Shown: positions 52,269-61,445 of the stretch, piece after piece
Numbering within the stretch: position 1 is the stretch's first letter
Layout: the number at the start of each line of letters is the position of its first letter
NCBI RefSeq assembly: GCF_002929305.1
Contig: NZ_PJIO01000001.1
Location: 434,001-498,000 of the forward strand
Length of the DNA: 64,000 nt
Reading direction: 5' to 3'
Origin: Arthrobacter sp. GMC3
GTDB lineage: Bacteria; Actinomycetota; Actinomycetes; Actinomycetales; Micrococcaceae
Notes under the pieces: model-generated
What the model was told of the DNA's origin: nothing
Database searches by the model: none
The model's input: the letters and a program-made list of their open reading frames with translations, nothing else
Program-made: the position numbers and the translations under genes

Positions 52269-53243
52269 CTAGGACGCAGACATGGGTCCATACATGACAT
52301 CGGAGTCCCACTTGGTGAACCCCAACTTGCGGTATAGCGCCACGGCGGCGTCGTTATCGGCATCCACGTACAACATGATCGCCTGCAGTCCCGCGCTTTG
52401 AAGGTACTCGATGCCCTGGCGGGTAAGGGTCTTCCCCAGCCCCATCCCCTGCGCCCCCGGAGTAACACCCACCACGTAGACCTCACCGATGGCTTCCTGC
52501 CCGGCGCGGGCCGGGTGGACCTTGGTCCAGTGGAAGCCAAGGATCTGATCGTTGTCATCGACGGCCAGGAAGAAGCCGTTGGGGTCAAACCAGGGCTCGG
52601 CCATGCGTGCCTGCAAATCGGCCAGGGTCATGGCACCCTGTTCGGGGTGGTGGGAGAAGGCTGCGGCATTGGCGGCCAGCCACGCGGCCTCGTCCTGGTG
52701 CGGCACAAAGGTACGCAACCGTACGCCGTCGGGCACTGAAAAGTTGCTAGCTGGCGTATCCGACGGCCCTGTCCGGACAAGACGCATCCGCCACAGCTCA
52801 CGGATGGCCCGGAACCCGTAGCTCGCGGCAAGGTCCGCGGCCGCCTCGTGGCCCCCGTGCGACCACGCCTTCAGGCCGTGCAGCCCACGCACCTGTTTCA
52901 ATTTGTCCACCAGCATGGCGCCAACACCCTCATTGCGGTAGGCCGGGTGCACTGCGATCTCCAGCACGCCTTCGCTGCCATTGAGCACGACGACGGCCAC
53001 TCCCGCCAGGTCTTCGCCTTCAGTGACAGAGTTCTCTGCAGGTGCATGCGTCGTCAAGACCAGGAGACTGTGGGTGCCGGCGTTTTTGGACTTCAGCTCA
53101 ACCAAGGTTTGCTCGGAGAAAGGCGGATTTCCGTCAGTGTCTTCGGCGGCGTCAACCACGGAGAAAATGTCGCGGAGGGCATCGGGTTCGGGGGTACCCG
53201 GGATTACCGTGACGGGCCAGCTGCCAGTCTTTGCGGGGCTCAT
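52269..53243 (-). CDS. mshD: Mycothiol synthase
   Basis: A 324-residue protein with two GNAT folds: an N-terminal domain with [23 protein letters not shown] and a C-terminal catalytic domain with [29 protein letters not shown] in part. It acetylates Cys-GlcN-Ins to form mycothiol, the main thiol of actinobacteria. ATG 53243 is better spaced from the AGG than the GTG at 53249. Its nearness to glnR is conserved in mycobacteria (Rv0818-Rv0819). Confidence 0.9.
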   Translation of the reverse strand: MSPAKTGSWPVTVIPGTPEPDALRDIFSVVDAAEDTDGNPPFSEQTLVELKSKNAGTHSLLVLTTHAPAENSVTEGEDLAGVAVVVLNGSEGVLEIAVHPAYRNEGVGAMLVDKLKQVRGLHGLKAWSHGGHEAAADLAASYGFRAIRELWRMRLVRTGPSDTPASNFSVPDGVRLRTFVPHQDEAAWLAANAAAFSHHPEQGAMTLADLQARMAEPWFDPNGFFLAVDDNDQILGFHWTKVHPARAGQEAIGEVYVVGVTPGAQGMGLGKTLTRQGIEYLQSAGLQAIMLYVDADNDAAVALYRKLGFTKWDSDVMYGPMSAS

Positions 53244-53340
53244 GATCACAGCCTAGTAGGGGTGTGCACCCGAACGCGAGACGCGCACTGGCAAAACTGC
53301 CTCCGGGGTCCATCCGCCGCCTGCCAGGACATGACGCGGT

Positions 53341-53370
53341 TTGCGTTCAGCGCCGATGCTGCCCTACAGT
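53341..53370 (+). promoter_or_regulatory. Candidate sigma-A promoter of a short transcription unit
   Basis: TTGCGT (53341-53346) and TACAGT (53365-53370) are separated by 18 bases, matching a -35/-10 pair. It would start a transcript near 53377 that ends at the terminator at 53451-53490. Confidence 0.4.
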
Positions 53371-53395
53371 TTGAGGGCAGTAGTTTTCTGGGGGG

Positions 53396-53452
53396 ATGCA
53401 CCAGTGGGGTGTCCTCGATACGTTCGACCCGTATGTCCTCCACCAAACATAA
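53396..53452 (+). CDS. Candidate 18-residue peptide in a compact transcription unit
   Basis: ATG 53396 to TAA 53452 encodes MHQWGVLDTFDPYVLHQT, directly after a G-run (GGGGGG) that could act as ribosome-binding sequence although its spacing is poor. A promoter-like pair lies upstream and a strong terminator begins at the stop codon. It may be a small protein, a leader peptide, or only part of a small RNA. Confidence 0.3.
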   Translation: MHQWGVLDTFDPYVLHQT

Positions 53453-53490
53453 AAGGCCCGCTTCCAGCATGGAAGTGGGCCTTTTGTTTT
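53451..53490. terminator. Strong terminator between the small unit and glnR
   Basis: A 16-bp stem (53451-53466 with 53470-53485, one G-T pair), a GCA loop, and T-rich flank on the right and A-run on the left, so it can act in both directions. It serves glnR from the right and the short unit from the left. Confidence 0.85.
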
Positions 53491-53500
53491 CCCAGACAGG

Positions 53501-54199
53501 CTAGGCGTCGGCCATTTCGCCGTCGGGCATGTTGGCAATGGTGAGGCGGTAGCCCACGTTGCGCACAGTGCTGATCAAGTTCTCATGGTCGGAACCCAGC
53601 TTCGCCCGCAGGCGCCGTACGTGTACGTCAACGGTGCGGGTTCCACCGTAGTAGTCGTATCCCCATACCTCGTTGAGAAGTTGAGCCCGGGTAAAAACGC
53701 GGCCGGGGTGCTGGGCCAGATACTTCAGGAGCTCAAATTCCTTGTACGTCAGATTCAGCGCCTTGCCGTGAACACGCACCGTGTAGCTGTCCTCGTCGAT
53801 GACCACGCCGGCGGCATGGATTTCCTGGTTTACGCTCTCCTCGGCGTCGGAAGTCCGAGTCAATGCCAGGCGGATCCGGGCCTCAACCTCGGCCGGGCCA
53901 GCGGAGTCCAGAACCACGTCGTCGGCGGCCCACGATGCGGATACGGCGGCCATGCCGCCTTCAGTCAGAACCAGCAGGAGCGGGACGCTGATACCCGTTG
54001 CACGCAGTAGCTGGGTGAGGGAGCGTGAGCTGGCCAGGTCCTTGCGGGCGTCCACCATAATGACATCGCAGGGTTTCGCGTCAAGGAGTGCGGTGGGCAC
54101 GGCCGGCAGGATATGGACCGAGTGGCTGAGTAGTTCAAGGGCAGGCAGGATCTCCACGGAACTGCCGTGGTTGTTGGTCAGCATCAAGATCTGGGACAA
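53501..54199 (-). CDS. glnR: Orphan OmpR-type nitrogen regulator GlnR
   Basis: A 232-residue response regulator. The TTG at 54199 is chosen because GGAGG lies six bases upstream; the reading further upstream is not family-like. The atypical receiver ([64 protein letters not shown]) and the winged helix ([35 protein letters not shown]) match GlnR, which controls nitrogen assimilation without a cognate kinase. The mshD neighbour supports the call. Confidence 0.88.
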   Translation of the reverse strand: MSQILMLTNNHGSSVEILPALELLSHSVHILPAVPTALLDAKPCDVIMVDARKDLASSRSLTQLLRATGISVPLLLVLTEGGMAAVSASWAADDVVLDSAGPAEVEARIRLALTRTSDAEESVNQEIHAAGVVIDEDSYTVRVHGKALNLTYKEFELLKYLAQHPGRVFTRAQLLNEVWGYDYYGGTRTVDVHVRRLRAKLGSDHENLISTVRNVGYRLTIANMPDGEMADA

Positions 54200-54358
54200 G
54201 ATTTCCTCCAAAGTGCGGGATGCGCATCTTTGAGCGACGAACCACTGGTCAACCGGATAAGGAACGGGCCGCATTTCCGCGCGCAAGCTTGCGAGGAAAC
54301 GCACCCGAGCCAAGGGTTGTTCCACAGTGTACCGCGAGGAGTAAGGCAGGATTGGTGT

Positions 54359-55093
54359 GTGAAGTCATCAATTACGGCCCTCATCTCAATCCTTGCACTC
54401 GCCGCTATTGTCTCCGGGCACTTTCTTGGCCTCGGCTTTAGCGTCGGGGTTGGCATCGCGCTGTCAATCGCCTTTGGCCTGGGCTGGCCTCACTACCTGG
54501 GCATTCCGGCGAAGAAAACCCTTGGCACTGTCACGGCGTTGACTGGTGCCGGTGCGGCACTGACGGTTGGGTTGACCAGGGATGCGAACTTCATGGTCTG
54601 GACGCCCATCATTATTGCCGTGGGCTTTGGTGCCATCATGGTGGTGCAGCTGATCCGGGGCACGGGGCAGGCGCGCCGCCTTGAATCAACACTCGGGGCT
54701 GGTGCCGGCGTGGCCATGGCCGGATTTGCCAGCGGCTGGGTTGCCTCCTTCAGGTTTCTGGGCGAGCCGGGCCTGACACTGATCGTTGCCATCAGTGCAG
54801 CGCTCGCACTCCTGGTGGGGGTCCTGCCATGGCCGGATAGGGTGGCGGCGCCGCTGGCCATCGTCCTGGGCGCGTTGGGCGGTCCGTTGGCTGCATTGTT
54901 GTTCTCCGATGTTCGCATCTTTCCCGCAGCAATCCTGGGCGCGGTCGTTGCCGCAGTGATCGCCAGCTTCCACCGATTGCGAACCCTGGCCGGGCCTTCG
55001 CGCAGTTTCTTTGGTGCCTGCGCGTCGGCACTGGCGCCGATCATGTCCCTAGGCGCGCTGGTGTATTTCGTGGAAAAACTGCTCTTAGCGTAG
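54359..55093 (+). CDS. Integral membrane protein, unknown
   Basis: A 244-residue protein with about eight transmembrane segments and few polar loops ([20 protein letters not shown].., [34 protein letters not shown]). GTG 54359 is preferred over further upstream readings that run into glnR. The pattern resembles actinobacterial permease-like proteins found next to glnR. Substrate unknown. Confidence 0.7.
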   Translation: MKSSITALISILALAAIVSGHFLGLGFSVGVGIALSIAFGLGWPHYLGIPAKKTLGTVTALTGAGAALTVGLTRDANFMVWTPIIIAVGFGAIMVVQLIRGTGQARRLESTLGAGAGVAMAGFASGWVASFRFLGEPGLTLIVAISAALALLVGVLPWPDRVAAPLAIVLGALGGPLAALLFSDVRIFPAAILGAVVAAVIASFHRLRTLAGPSRSFFGACASALAPIMSLGALVYFVEKLLLA

Positions 55094-55123
55094 GCGCCTC
55101 AAAGATCACTGTAGGATGGCATT

Positions 55124-55237
55124 ATGAGCGTACTTGCCTTAGAAATCTTCTTTATTTGCCTGCTTGCCATCGCCGGTGTCACCATGGCCTGGTTTGCTGG
55201 TCTGGTGGTGTGGCGGTTGTTCAAGGGCCAGCAGTAA
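55124..55237 (+). CDS. 37-residue single-TM small protein
   Basis: ATG 55124 to TAA 55237 encodes a 37-residue peptide, nearly all one transmembrane helix (LEIFFICLLAIAGVTMAWFA, then GLVVWRLF) with a short basic end. It is preceded by GTAGGATGGC (AGGA seven bases from the ATG) and followed seven bases later by the nitrobindin-like gene. It is below the usual ORF length limit and may often be missed. Confidence 0.55.
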   Translation: MSVLALEIFFICLLAIAGVTMAWFAGLVVWRLFKGQQ

Positions 55238-55243
55238 CCTGCC

Positions 55244-55843
55244 ATGGCAATTGAGATCCCCACGGACCTGACGCCCGAGCTGGTTCCCCTGTCCTGGCTG
55301 CTTGGCACGTGGAGTGGGAACGGCCGGTTGGGTGCCGGTGAAGCGGATGCCGAATACTTCACCCAAACGGCTACTTTCGCCACCAACGGCCTGCCCTACC
55401 TGCAATACACGGCGGAGTCCTGGCTCACCGATGAGCAGGGCACCGTTCTGCGACCCCTGTCGGTGGAAACCGGTTTCTGGCAGCTTGACAGGACCATGAA
55501 CGACGCCGATGGTGGACCGGGCATGGTCCCCGCCGACATTGTGCCTGCGTTGAGGACAGCCGACGACGTCGAGGCCTTGCGTAACGCCGATGGCGGCTTC
55601 GATATCATGGCCACCATCTTGCATCCCGGCGGCATTGCCGAGCTGTACTACGGCAGCATCAAGGGTCCGCAGATTCAACTCTCCACCGACGCCGTCATGC
55701 GCGGTGCCGGGGCCAAGGACTACAAGGCCGCCACCCGCATCTTTGGTCTGGTCAACGGCGAACTCTACTGGCGTTGGGACGCAGCCGCGGACGGAAAATC
55801 GCTAGAAGCCCACGCCTCCGCAGCCCTGCGCAAAATCTCCTAG
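55244..55843 (+). CDS. Nitrobindin-like heme protein (FABP-like, UPF0678)
   Basis: A 199-residue beta-barrel protein. It has the GTWSGNG start motif (about residue 21), LPYLQYTAESWL, ETGFWQL and a C-terminal His (LEAHASAALRK), which is the expected proximal heme ligand. The family includes peroxynitrite-isomerising nitrobindins. It follows the 37-residue gene and precedes ygfZ, a grouping typical for actinobacteria. Confidence 0.85.
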   Translation: MAIEIPTDLTPELVPLSWLLGTWSGNGRLGAGEADAEYFTQTATFATNGLPYLQYTAESWLTDEQGTVLRPLSVETGFWQLDRTMNDADGGPGMVPADIVPALRTADDVEALRNADGGFDIMATILHPGGIAELYYGSIKGPQIQLSTDAVMRGAGAKDYKAATRIFGLVNGELYWRWDAAADGKSLEAHASAALRKIS

Positions 55844-55916
55844 CCAGGCTGCGGCGGTCTCGACGGGCCCAGCACTTGCACGGAATAGCCCATCCAAAGA
55901 AGGCGTTGCACCCGTT

Positions 55917-57014
55917 ATGAGCTATTTAAGTCCTTTGCTAAACCGCCACGGAGCCGTGCAGGCTGGCGGCCTGGATGCCGGCGTCGCCGCCCACTATGGG
56001 GACCCGAACAAGGAACAGCGGCTGCTGGCCGGGTACAACGGCAAGCCGGGCACGGCCGTCGTGGATCTTTCCCACCGCGGTGTTGTGACCGTCAGTGGCA
56101 CCGACCGTTTGAGCTGGCTAAACACGCTCTCCTCGCAAAGCCTCACCTCCTTGCCCCCGAAAACAAGCACAGAATTGTTGCTGCTGAGCATCCAGGGCCG
56201 CATCGAATACGATGCCCGGGTGGTGGATGACGGGGAAACTGTCTGGTTGATCGTGGAGACCGAGGAAGCGGCACCTCTAGCTGCCTGGCTGACCTCCATG
56301 AAGTTCATGCTGCGCGTGGATGTCGCCGATGTATCCGCGGACTGGGCGGTGGTGGGCTCAGTGGTTGAGGTCCCGGAGTGGGAATCGCTGCTGAAGTGGA
56401 CTGACCCGTGGCCTCACATTGGCGCCGGAGGTTACAGCTACGCTGCCATTGATGAGGCAGAACACCCCGGTCTGGAACGGCCGTGGCACGAATACTTGAT
56501 CCCGGCGGCCGAGCTGGTGAGCACCGTGGGCACCCGCCCGCTGGCTGGTGCGTGGGCTGCCGAGGCGCTGCGCATTGCTGCCTGGCGGCCCCGGCGGGGG
56601 GCGGAGACGGACGATAAATCAATTCCCCATGAGCTGGATCTGCTGCGCACCGCGGTGCACCTGTCCAAGGGTTGCTACAAGGGCCAGGAAACTGTGGCCC
56701 GCGTGCATAATCTGGGCCACCCTCCCCGGAGGCTCGTCTTCTTGCAGCTGGACGGTTCCCAGCACACCATCCCGGCCCCCGGCAGCGAAGTGTTTGCCGG
56801 CGACCGCAAGGTGGGCGTGGTGACCAGTGTTGCTCAGCACTTCGAGATGGGCCCCATCGCCTTGGCCATGATCAAGCGCACGGTGGATCCGGACCAGAAC
56901 CTGACAGTGGACGACGCCGGGGAGAAGTACATTGCCGCCCAGGAGCTGATCGTGGCCACCGACGCCGGACAAGTGGTGGGACGGGCCACCGGCTTCCTCC
57001 GGGCGCCACGCTAA
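55917..57014 (+). CDS. ygfZ: Folate-binding YgfZ-like protein
   Basis: A 365-residue protein of the GcvT-like fold with the family signature KGCYKGQE (about residue 257) holding the conserved Cys. It also has VVDLSHRGVVTVSGTDRLSW and LLLLSIQGRIEYDARV. YgfZ assists repair or assembly of Fe-S enzymes using a folate. It lies 73 bases after the nitrobindin-like gene. Confidence 0.88.
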   Translation: MSYLSPLLNRHGAVQAGGLDAGVAAHYGDPNKEQRLLAGYNGKPGTAVVDLSHRGVVTVSGTDRLSWLNTLSSQSLTSLPPKTSTELLLLSIQGRIEYDARVVDDGETVWLIVETEEAAPLAAWLTSMKFMLRVDVADVSADWAVVGSVVEVPEWESLLKWTDPWPHIGAGGYSYAAIDEAEHPGLERPWHEYLIPAAELVSTVGTRPLAGAWAAEALRIAAWRPRRGAETDDKSIPHELDLLRTAVHLSKGCYKGQETVARVHNLGHPPRRLVFLQLDGSQHTIPAPGSEVFAGDRKVGVVTSVAQHFEMGPIALAMIKRTVDPDQNLTVDDAGEKYIAAQELIVATDAGQVVGRATGFLRAPR

Positions 57015-57052
57015 ATACGATGCGCGTCACAGACGCTGACTCTTGTTCCCCA

Positions 57053-57084
57053 TTAGTCCACGTGGAATAATTCTCGTGGACTAA
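57053..57084. promoter_or_regulatory. Perfect operator palindrome before the PadR gene
   Basis: TTAGTCCACG (57053-57062) and CGTGGACTAA (57075-57084) are exact inverted repeats with a 12-base spacer. They lie 21 bases before the PadR-like start and overlap likely -10 sequences (TAATAA), which fits autorepression. Confidence 0.8.
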
Positions 57085-57104
57085 TAATCGGGAGAGGTGC
57101 AGAC

Positions 57105-57668
57105 GTGGCCAAAAATACGCAATTGACGCCGCTGGGCATATGCGCACTGGGGCTGCTCATTGAGCGCCCCATGCACCCCTACGAGATGTACCAGGTGCTC
57201 ATGCAACGTCATGAGGATCGGGTGGTAAAAGTTCGGCCGGGCACGCTCTATCACACGGTCGGCAGGCTAGCCGCTGCCGGACTGGTGGAACCGGTGGGCA
57301 CCGAGCGGGATGGAAACAGGCCCGAGCGGACCACCTACGCGGTTCTTCCCTTGGGGCTAACCGTCTTGGCGGAGCGCATCAAGGACTTGTTGTCCACCCC
57401 GGTGAATGAATACCCCAGTTTCCCCCAGGCCTTGGGCGAGGCACACAACCTGCCTGCCGGCGTCGTCGTTGAGCTTTTGGAACAACGGGTCCATTCCTTG
57501 ACGGCGGACCTGGCCGAACTGGGCGACGGCGCCGCAAAAGCCGAGGCCAAAGGCGTTCAGGCGCGCTATCTGATCGACATCTCCTACCAGCGGACGCTAC
57601 TAACCGCCGAAATTCAATGGCTGAGGACCCTGTGCTCGGACATCGCCGACGGCACACTTTCCTGGTGA
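57105..57668 (+). CDS. PadR-family regulator
   Basis: A 187-residue regulator with GTG start at 57105 and GGGAGAGG upstream. The winged helix covers residues 6-85 (PLGICALGLLIERPMHPYEMYQVL, then KVRPGTLYHTVGRLAAAGLVEP), followed by a helical dimer domain. It probably represses itself and the MFS exporter 45 bases downstream; ligand unknown. Confidence 0.9.
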   Translation: MAKNTQLTPLGICALGLLIERPMHPYEMYQVLMQRHEDRVVKVRPGTLYHTVGRLAAAGLVEPVGTERDGNRPERTTYAVLPLGLTVLAERIKDLLSTPVNEYPSFPQALGEAHNLPAGVVVELLEQRVHSLTADLAELGDGAAKAEAKGVQARYLIDISYQRTLLTAEIQWLRTLCSDIADGTLSW

Positions 57669-57713
57669 ACAAACTTTTTGCAACCTACATTTTTCTAGAT
57701 TAAGGAACCACCC

Positions 57714-59210
57714 ATGGAAACCGTGGCAAAACCGTGGCCCGCGTTATGGGCCCTCGTGCTGGGCTTCTTCATGATTCTTGTCGATTCAACCATCGTCTCG
57801 GTGGCCAATCCGAAAATCATGGAGGGCCTGCATACCGACATCAACTCGGTCATCTGGGTCACCAGCGCCTACCTGCTTGCCTATGCTGTGCCGTTGCTTG
57901 TCACCGGCCGGCTAGGGGATAAGTACGGCCCCAAAAACCTCTACCTCATCGGCTTGAGCATCTTCACCCTGGCGTCGTTGTGGTGCGGACTTTCTGGTGA
58001 CATCAGCACTCTGATCATCGCCCGTGTGGTGCAGGGCCTCGGTGCGGCGATGATGACGCCGCAAACCATGGCTGTTATCACGCGCATCTTCGCACCGGAC
58101 AAGCGCGGACCGGCCATGGGCCTGTGGGGTGCCACAGCCGGTGTTGCCATGTTGGTGGGACCCATCCTTGGCGGTGTCCTGGTTGACGGTCTCGGCTGGG
58201 AATGGATCTTCTTTGTCAACGTGCCCGTGGGCATCGTGGCATTCGTCATGGCCTGGCGCCTGGTTCCCAGCCTCAAGACGCACGACCACAAGTTCGACCT
58301 GCTGGGAGTCGCGCTGAGCTCCATCGGATTGTTCATGCTCGTCTTCGGCATCCAGGAGGGAGCCAAGTACGACTGGGGCACCATCACCGGGCCCATCTCC
58401 GTCTGGGGCCTGATCATTGCCGGTATCGTCTTCCTTGGCCTCTTCATTGGTTGGCAGGCCATCAACAAGGGCGAGCCGCTGGTTCCCCTGAATTTGTTCA
58501 AGGTACGCAACTTCTCCCTGGCCAACATCGCTATCTCGGGCATGGGCTTCAGCATCACCGCCATGAGCCTGCCGCTCTTCTTCTATTACCAGCTGGTCAG
58601 GGGCATGACCCCCACCCAGTCGGCCCTGATGATGATCCCCATGGCCCTGTTCTCCGGCATCCTGGCACCCTTCGTGGGCAAGCTGGTTGACGTGGTCAAT
58701 CCCCGCTATGTGGCGTTTGTCGGCTTCATCCTGATGTCGGTTTCCCTGCTGTGGACCTCGGCCTTGATGAGCCCGGATACACCCATCTGGCTGTTCCTGC
58801 TCCCCAGCGGCCTGCTGGGCATCGCCAGCTCCGGCATTTGGGCGCCCTTGTCGACGTCGGCCACCCGCAACCTGGGTCCGCGCGAGGCCGGTGCAGGCGC
58901 CGGCATTTACAACACCACCCGGCAGATCGGCTCGGTTCTGGGCAGCGCAGCCATCGCCGTGCTGATCACCTCGCGTTTGGCCGCAGAAATGCCAGCCGGT
59001 GCCAGCCAGGGAGCCTCCGGAGCATCGGGGCAGCTGCCAGAGTTCTTGCGGGCCGGATTCTCCACTGCCATGTCGCAATCGATCATTTTGCCGGCGGCCG
59101 TTGTGCTGATCGGTGCCGCGGCAGTGATCTTCTTCAGCAAGCCGCGCGCCGTGGACGCTATCTATGCTGACTTTGAAGTGAAACCGACGTCTGTAGACCA
59201 GCCAAAATAA
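57714..59210 (+). CDS. MFS drug exporter, DHA2 (14-TM) family
   Basis: A 498-residue EmrB/QacA-type transporter with 14 transmembrane segments. It has motif D1 (ILVDSTIVSVANP), motif A (GRLGDKYGPKNLY) and motif C (GVAMLVGPILGGVL). It probably exports a compound sensed by the PadR regulator directly upstream. Its 3' end overlaps the convergent GNAT gene by 53 bases. Confidence 0.9.
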   Translation: METVAKPWPALWALVLGFFMILVDSTIVSVANPKIMEGLHTDINSVIWVTSAYLLAYAVPLLVTGRLGDKYGPKNLYLIGLSIFTLASLWCGLSGDISTLIIARVVQGLGAAMMTPQTMAVITRIFAPDKRGPAMGLWGATAGVAMLVGPILGGVLVDGLGWEWIFFVNVPVGIVAFVMAWRLVPSLKTHDHKFDLLGVALSSIGLFMLVFGIQEGAKYDWGTITGPISVWGLIIAGIVFLGLFIGWQAINKGEPLVPLNLFKVRNFSLANIAISGMGFSITAMSLPLFFYYQLVRGMTPTQSALMMIPMALFSGILAPFVGKLVDVVNPRYVAFVGFILMSVSLLWTSALMSPDTPIWLFLLPSGLLGIASSGIWAPLSTSATRNLGPREAGAGAGIYNTTRQIGSVLGSAAIAVLITSRLAAEMPAGASQGASGASGQLPEFLRAGFSTAMSQSIILPAAVVLIGAAAVIFFSKPRAVDAIYADFEVKPTSVDQPK

Positions 59211-59898
59211 AACCCGTGGACAGTGCCAGTGCGTGGGCGGATGCGTTGTTTACATCCGCCTGCCACTGCACAATCAGCCCGGCAGCCAACGCCTCATGGG
59301 CGGCAATGCTCGTTGCCAACAAGCCAAGTCCCTGGCGTCTGTAGGCCGGAGCAACCAGGGTGCCCATCCGTGCCAGCAACCCCTGGTACTCGGCGTAAGC
59401 GCTGGTGGCGACCGGTCCGGCGTCGTGAGCATCTTCTTCCGGTGAAGCAGGGGTGCCCATGAGCGTGAATTTGTGCGGTAGCGAGCCAAGTCCGACGTCG
59501 TTCACATCGTCTGGCGGGCACAAAGACTCCAGTGCAACGGCCTCCGGATTGCCATGGGAGACCGTGATGGTGCCCGCTGGCTGGCGCACCGGCAGGTCGT
59601 CGGCGTAGTACAAGGTTTGGGTACCGTGCCCGCGCCCGCCGAAGTCGCGGGTGAGGCGCAGCATTAAGGCGTGGTCGCTCAATTCATCGTCGCTGCACGC
59701 GGCCACGGCGTCAAGGACGGCGGCCGGACCGGTGAGGATGGCCTGATCCCACAACCGGATGAAGGTGAGCTCGGCAGCCTCCACTGGGTGGGTGATGCGG
59801 GTGCGGTCCGCGCCCATCACTAGCGAGTCCGCGGGCAGATTTAGCCCGCGTTCCCATGCGAGGCGGACAATCGGGGCCGAACTCAAATCAAAGGTCAT
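59158..59898 (-). CDS. GNAT-family acetyltransferase
   Basis: A 246-residue protein with a C-terminal GNAT fold. MGTLVAPAYRRQGLGLLATSIA (part of residues 180-205) is the acetyl-CoA pyrophosphate loop (motif A, RRQGLG). The N-terminal half (VMGADRTRITHPVEAAELTFIRLW) is unusual for simple acetyltransferases and may bind the substrate. Substrate unknown. It overlaps the MFS gene end tail to tail. Confidence 0.8.
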   Translation of the reverse strand: MTFDLSSAPIVRLAWERGLNLPADSLVMGADRTRITHPVEAAELTFIRLWDQAILTGPAAVLDAVAACSDDELSDHALMLRLTRDFGGRGHGTQTLYYADDLPVRQPAGTITVSHGNPEAVALESLCPPDDVNDVGLGSLPHKFTLMGTPASPEEDAHDAGPVATSAYAEYQGLLARMGTLVAPAYRRQGLGLLATSIAAHEALAAGLIVQWQADVNNASAHALALSTGFILAGLQTSVSLQSQHR

Positions 59899-59972
59899 GG
59901 GCTAAACGCTACTCCCCAACCCCTCCTTGGCCAGACGCGGACGCGTCGGCACAGGGAGGGGCGGGTGGGGTG

Positions 59973-60998
59973 TCAGCCGAAGAGGATGGCGGCCTCGTCG
60001 TAGCGGTGCTGCGGAACGGTCTTGAGGTTGCCCAGGGCGGCCTCGAACGGTACGTGCTCGATCTCGGTGCCCTTGAGGGAAACCATGGTGCCCCAGCGTT
60101 CCTCCACCACGGAGTCGACGGCTGCCATGCCCAGGCGGGTGGCCAGGACGCGGTCAAAGCTGGACGGGACGCCGCCACGCTGAATGTGTCCGAGGATGGT
60201 GGCACGGGTTTCAATGCCGGTGCGGGCCTCGATCTCCGGGGCCAGCTGCTCGGAAATGCCACCCAGGCGGGGACGGCCAAAGGTGTCAAGGCCGCGTTCG
60301 GAATGGGCGGCGTCCTGATGGCTGGGGACGAATCCTTCAGCCACAACGATCAGGGGGGCGCGGCCACGGTCGTGGGCCTCGTTGACCCATTCGACGATCT
60401 GCTCAATGCTGGTTGACTGCTCGGGGATCAGCACCGCGTGGGCGCCCGTCGCCATGCCGGCGTGCAGGGCGATCCAGCCAACGTGACGGCCCATGACTTC
60501 GGCGATCATGCAGCGGTGATGTGATTCGCCGGTGGTGCGCAGACGGTCGATTGCCTCGGTGGCAATCTGCACGGCCGTATCGAAACCGAATGTGTAATCG
60601 GTGGCGTCAAGGTCGTTGTCGACGGTCTTGGGGACTCCCACGATCTTCAGCCCGGCGTCGGTAAGGCGGCGGGCCGCTGCAAGGGTGCCTTCGCCGCCAA
60701 TGGCGATCATGGCGTCAATTCCGAGGCGTTCCATGTGTGCCTTGATGACTTCGGGCCCGCCGTTACCCTCAAACGGGTTGGTGCGGGAAGTGCCCAAAAT
60801 GGTGCCACCCTGTTTGGAAATACCGCGCACACTTTGGCGGGGGAGGTCCATGATGTCGCCCTCAACCACGCCGCGCCAGCCGTCACGGAAACCGACGAAC
60901 TCGTGGCCGTGCACTTTGATGCCCTTCAAAACAATGCCGCGGATAACCGCATTCAGGCCGGGGCAGTCGCCGCCGCTGGTGAGAATACCGATCTTCAT
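59973..60998 (-). CDS. pfkA: 6-phosphofructokinase, mixed-substrate actinobacterial type
   Basis: A 341-residue enzyme that phosphorylates fructose 6-phosphate in glycolysis. ATG 60998 has AAGGACC upstream. It has ILTSGGDCPGLNAVIRG, the GGEGTL phosphate loop (a Gly where PPi-dependent enzymes have Asp, which favours ATP), and PKTVDNDL with Lys where most ATP enzymes have Gly, plus the MGRHVGWIALHAG segment. This Gly/Lys combination is known from actinobacterial ATP-dependent PFKs. Confidence 0.92.
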   Translation of the reverse strand: MKIGILTSGGDCPGLNAVIRGIVLKGIKVHGHEFVGFRDGWRGVVEGDIMDLPRQSVRGISKQGGTILGTSRTNPFEGNGGPEVIKAHMERLGIDAMIAIGGEGTLAAARRLTDAGLKIVGVPKTVDNDLDATDYTFGFDTAVQIATEAIDRLRTTGESHHRCMIAEVMGRHVGWIALHAGMATGAHAVLIPEQSTSIEQIVEWVNEAHDRGRAPLIVVAEGFVPSHQDAAHSERGLDTFGRPRLGGISEQLAPEIEARTGIETRATILGHIQRGGVPSSFDRVLATRLGMAAVDSVVEERWGTMVSLKGTEIEHVPFEAALGNLKTVPQHRYDEAAILFG

Positions 60999-61139
60999 GT
61001 GAAATTCAGGTCCTTCGAGGGATGGGGTCAATGTGTACTCGAGCGCACCATTGAGCTCCTCTCCTTGAACATTCTATGCGTTCATGTGATGGAGGCAACT
61101 TTTGCTCGATTTATGGACAGTTTCTCATCCCCCGAGCGG

Positions 61140-61445
61140 CTACGGTTGCTTTTTCCTGAAGAGGTTCACGGCGCCGCCAGCCACCATGGCCGCGCCCGCC
61201 CCCAGCAGGAGCCAGATTGCGGTCTGCCCGGCGTCAAGAGATAGTCCGGCCTGCCTGGTGAGGATGACGAGGATGCCAAGGGCTACGACGACGGCGCCCC
61301 ACACTATGGTGCCAACCCGAACCGGGTGACTGGCAGGGGCGGGGTGCTTTTGGTCATCGAGGAATGCCAGCGGCTCGGTGGGGTTGCTCATGGTGTACTC
61401 CGGGGTTCTCGTGTCTGATGTTGAGGGGTCTGGCTGCGTCGTCAT
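61140..61445 (-). CDS. Small two-TM membrane protein
   Basis: A 101-residue protein with ATG at 61445, overlapping the upstream stop in TGATG. A polar N-terminus (about 45 residues) is followed by two transmembrane segments (VGTIVWGAVVVALGILVIL and AIWLLLGAGAAMVAGGAV) and a basic tail. It is co-expressed with the PspC-domain protein and probably acts with it at the membrane. Function unknown. Confidence 0.75.
   Translation of the reverse strand: MTTQPDPSTSDTRTPEYTMSNPTEPLAFLDDQKHPAPASHPVRVGTIVWGAVVVALGILVILTRQAGLSLDAGQTAIWLLLGAGAAMVAGGAVNLFRKKQP

Noticed and set aside
52180-52311. 44-codon upstream extension of ppk
   Set aside because: The extension lacks a ribosome-binding site and family-like sequence; ATG 52179 has GAGGA at good spacing.
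57912-59078. Leftward 388-codon ORF opposite the MFS exporter
   Set aside because: Antisense shadow of the transporter; low-complexity composition and no plausible start context.
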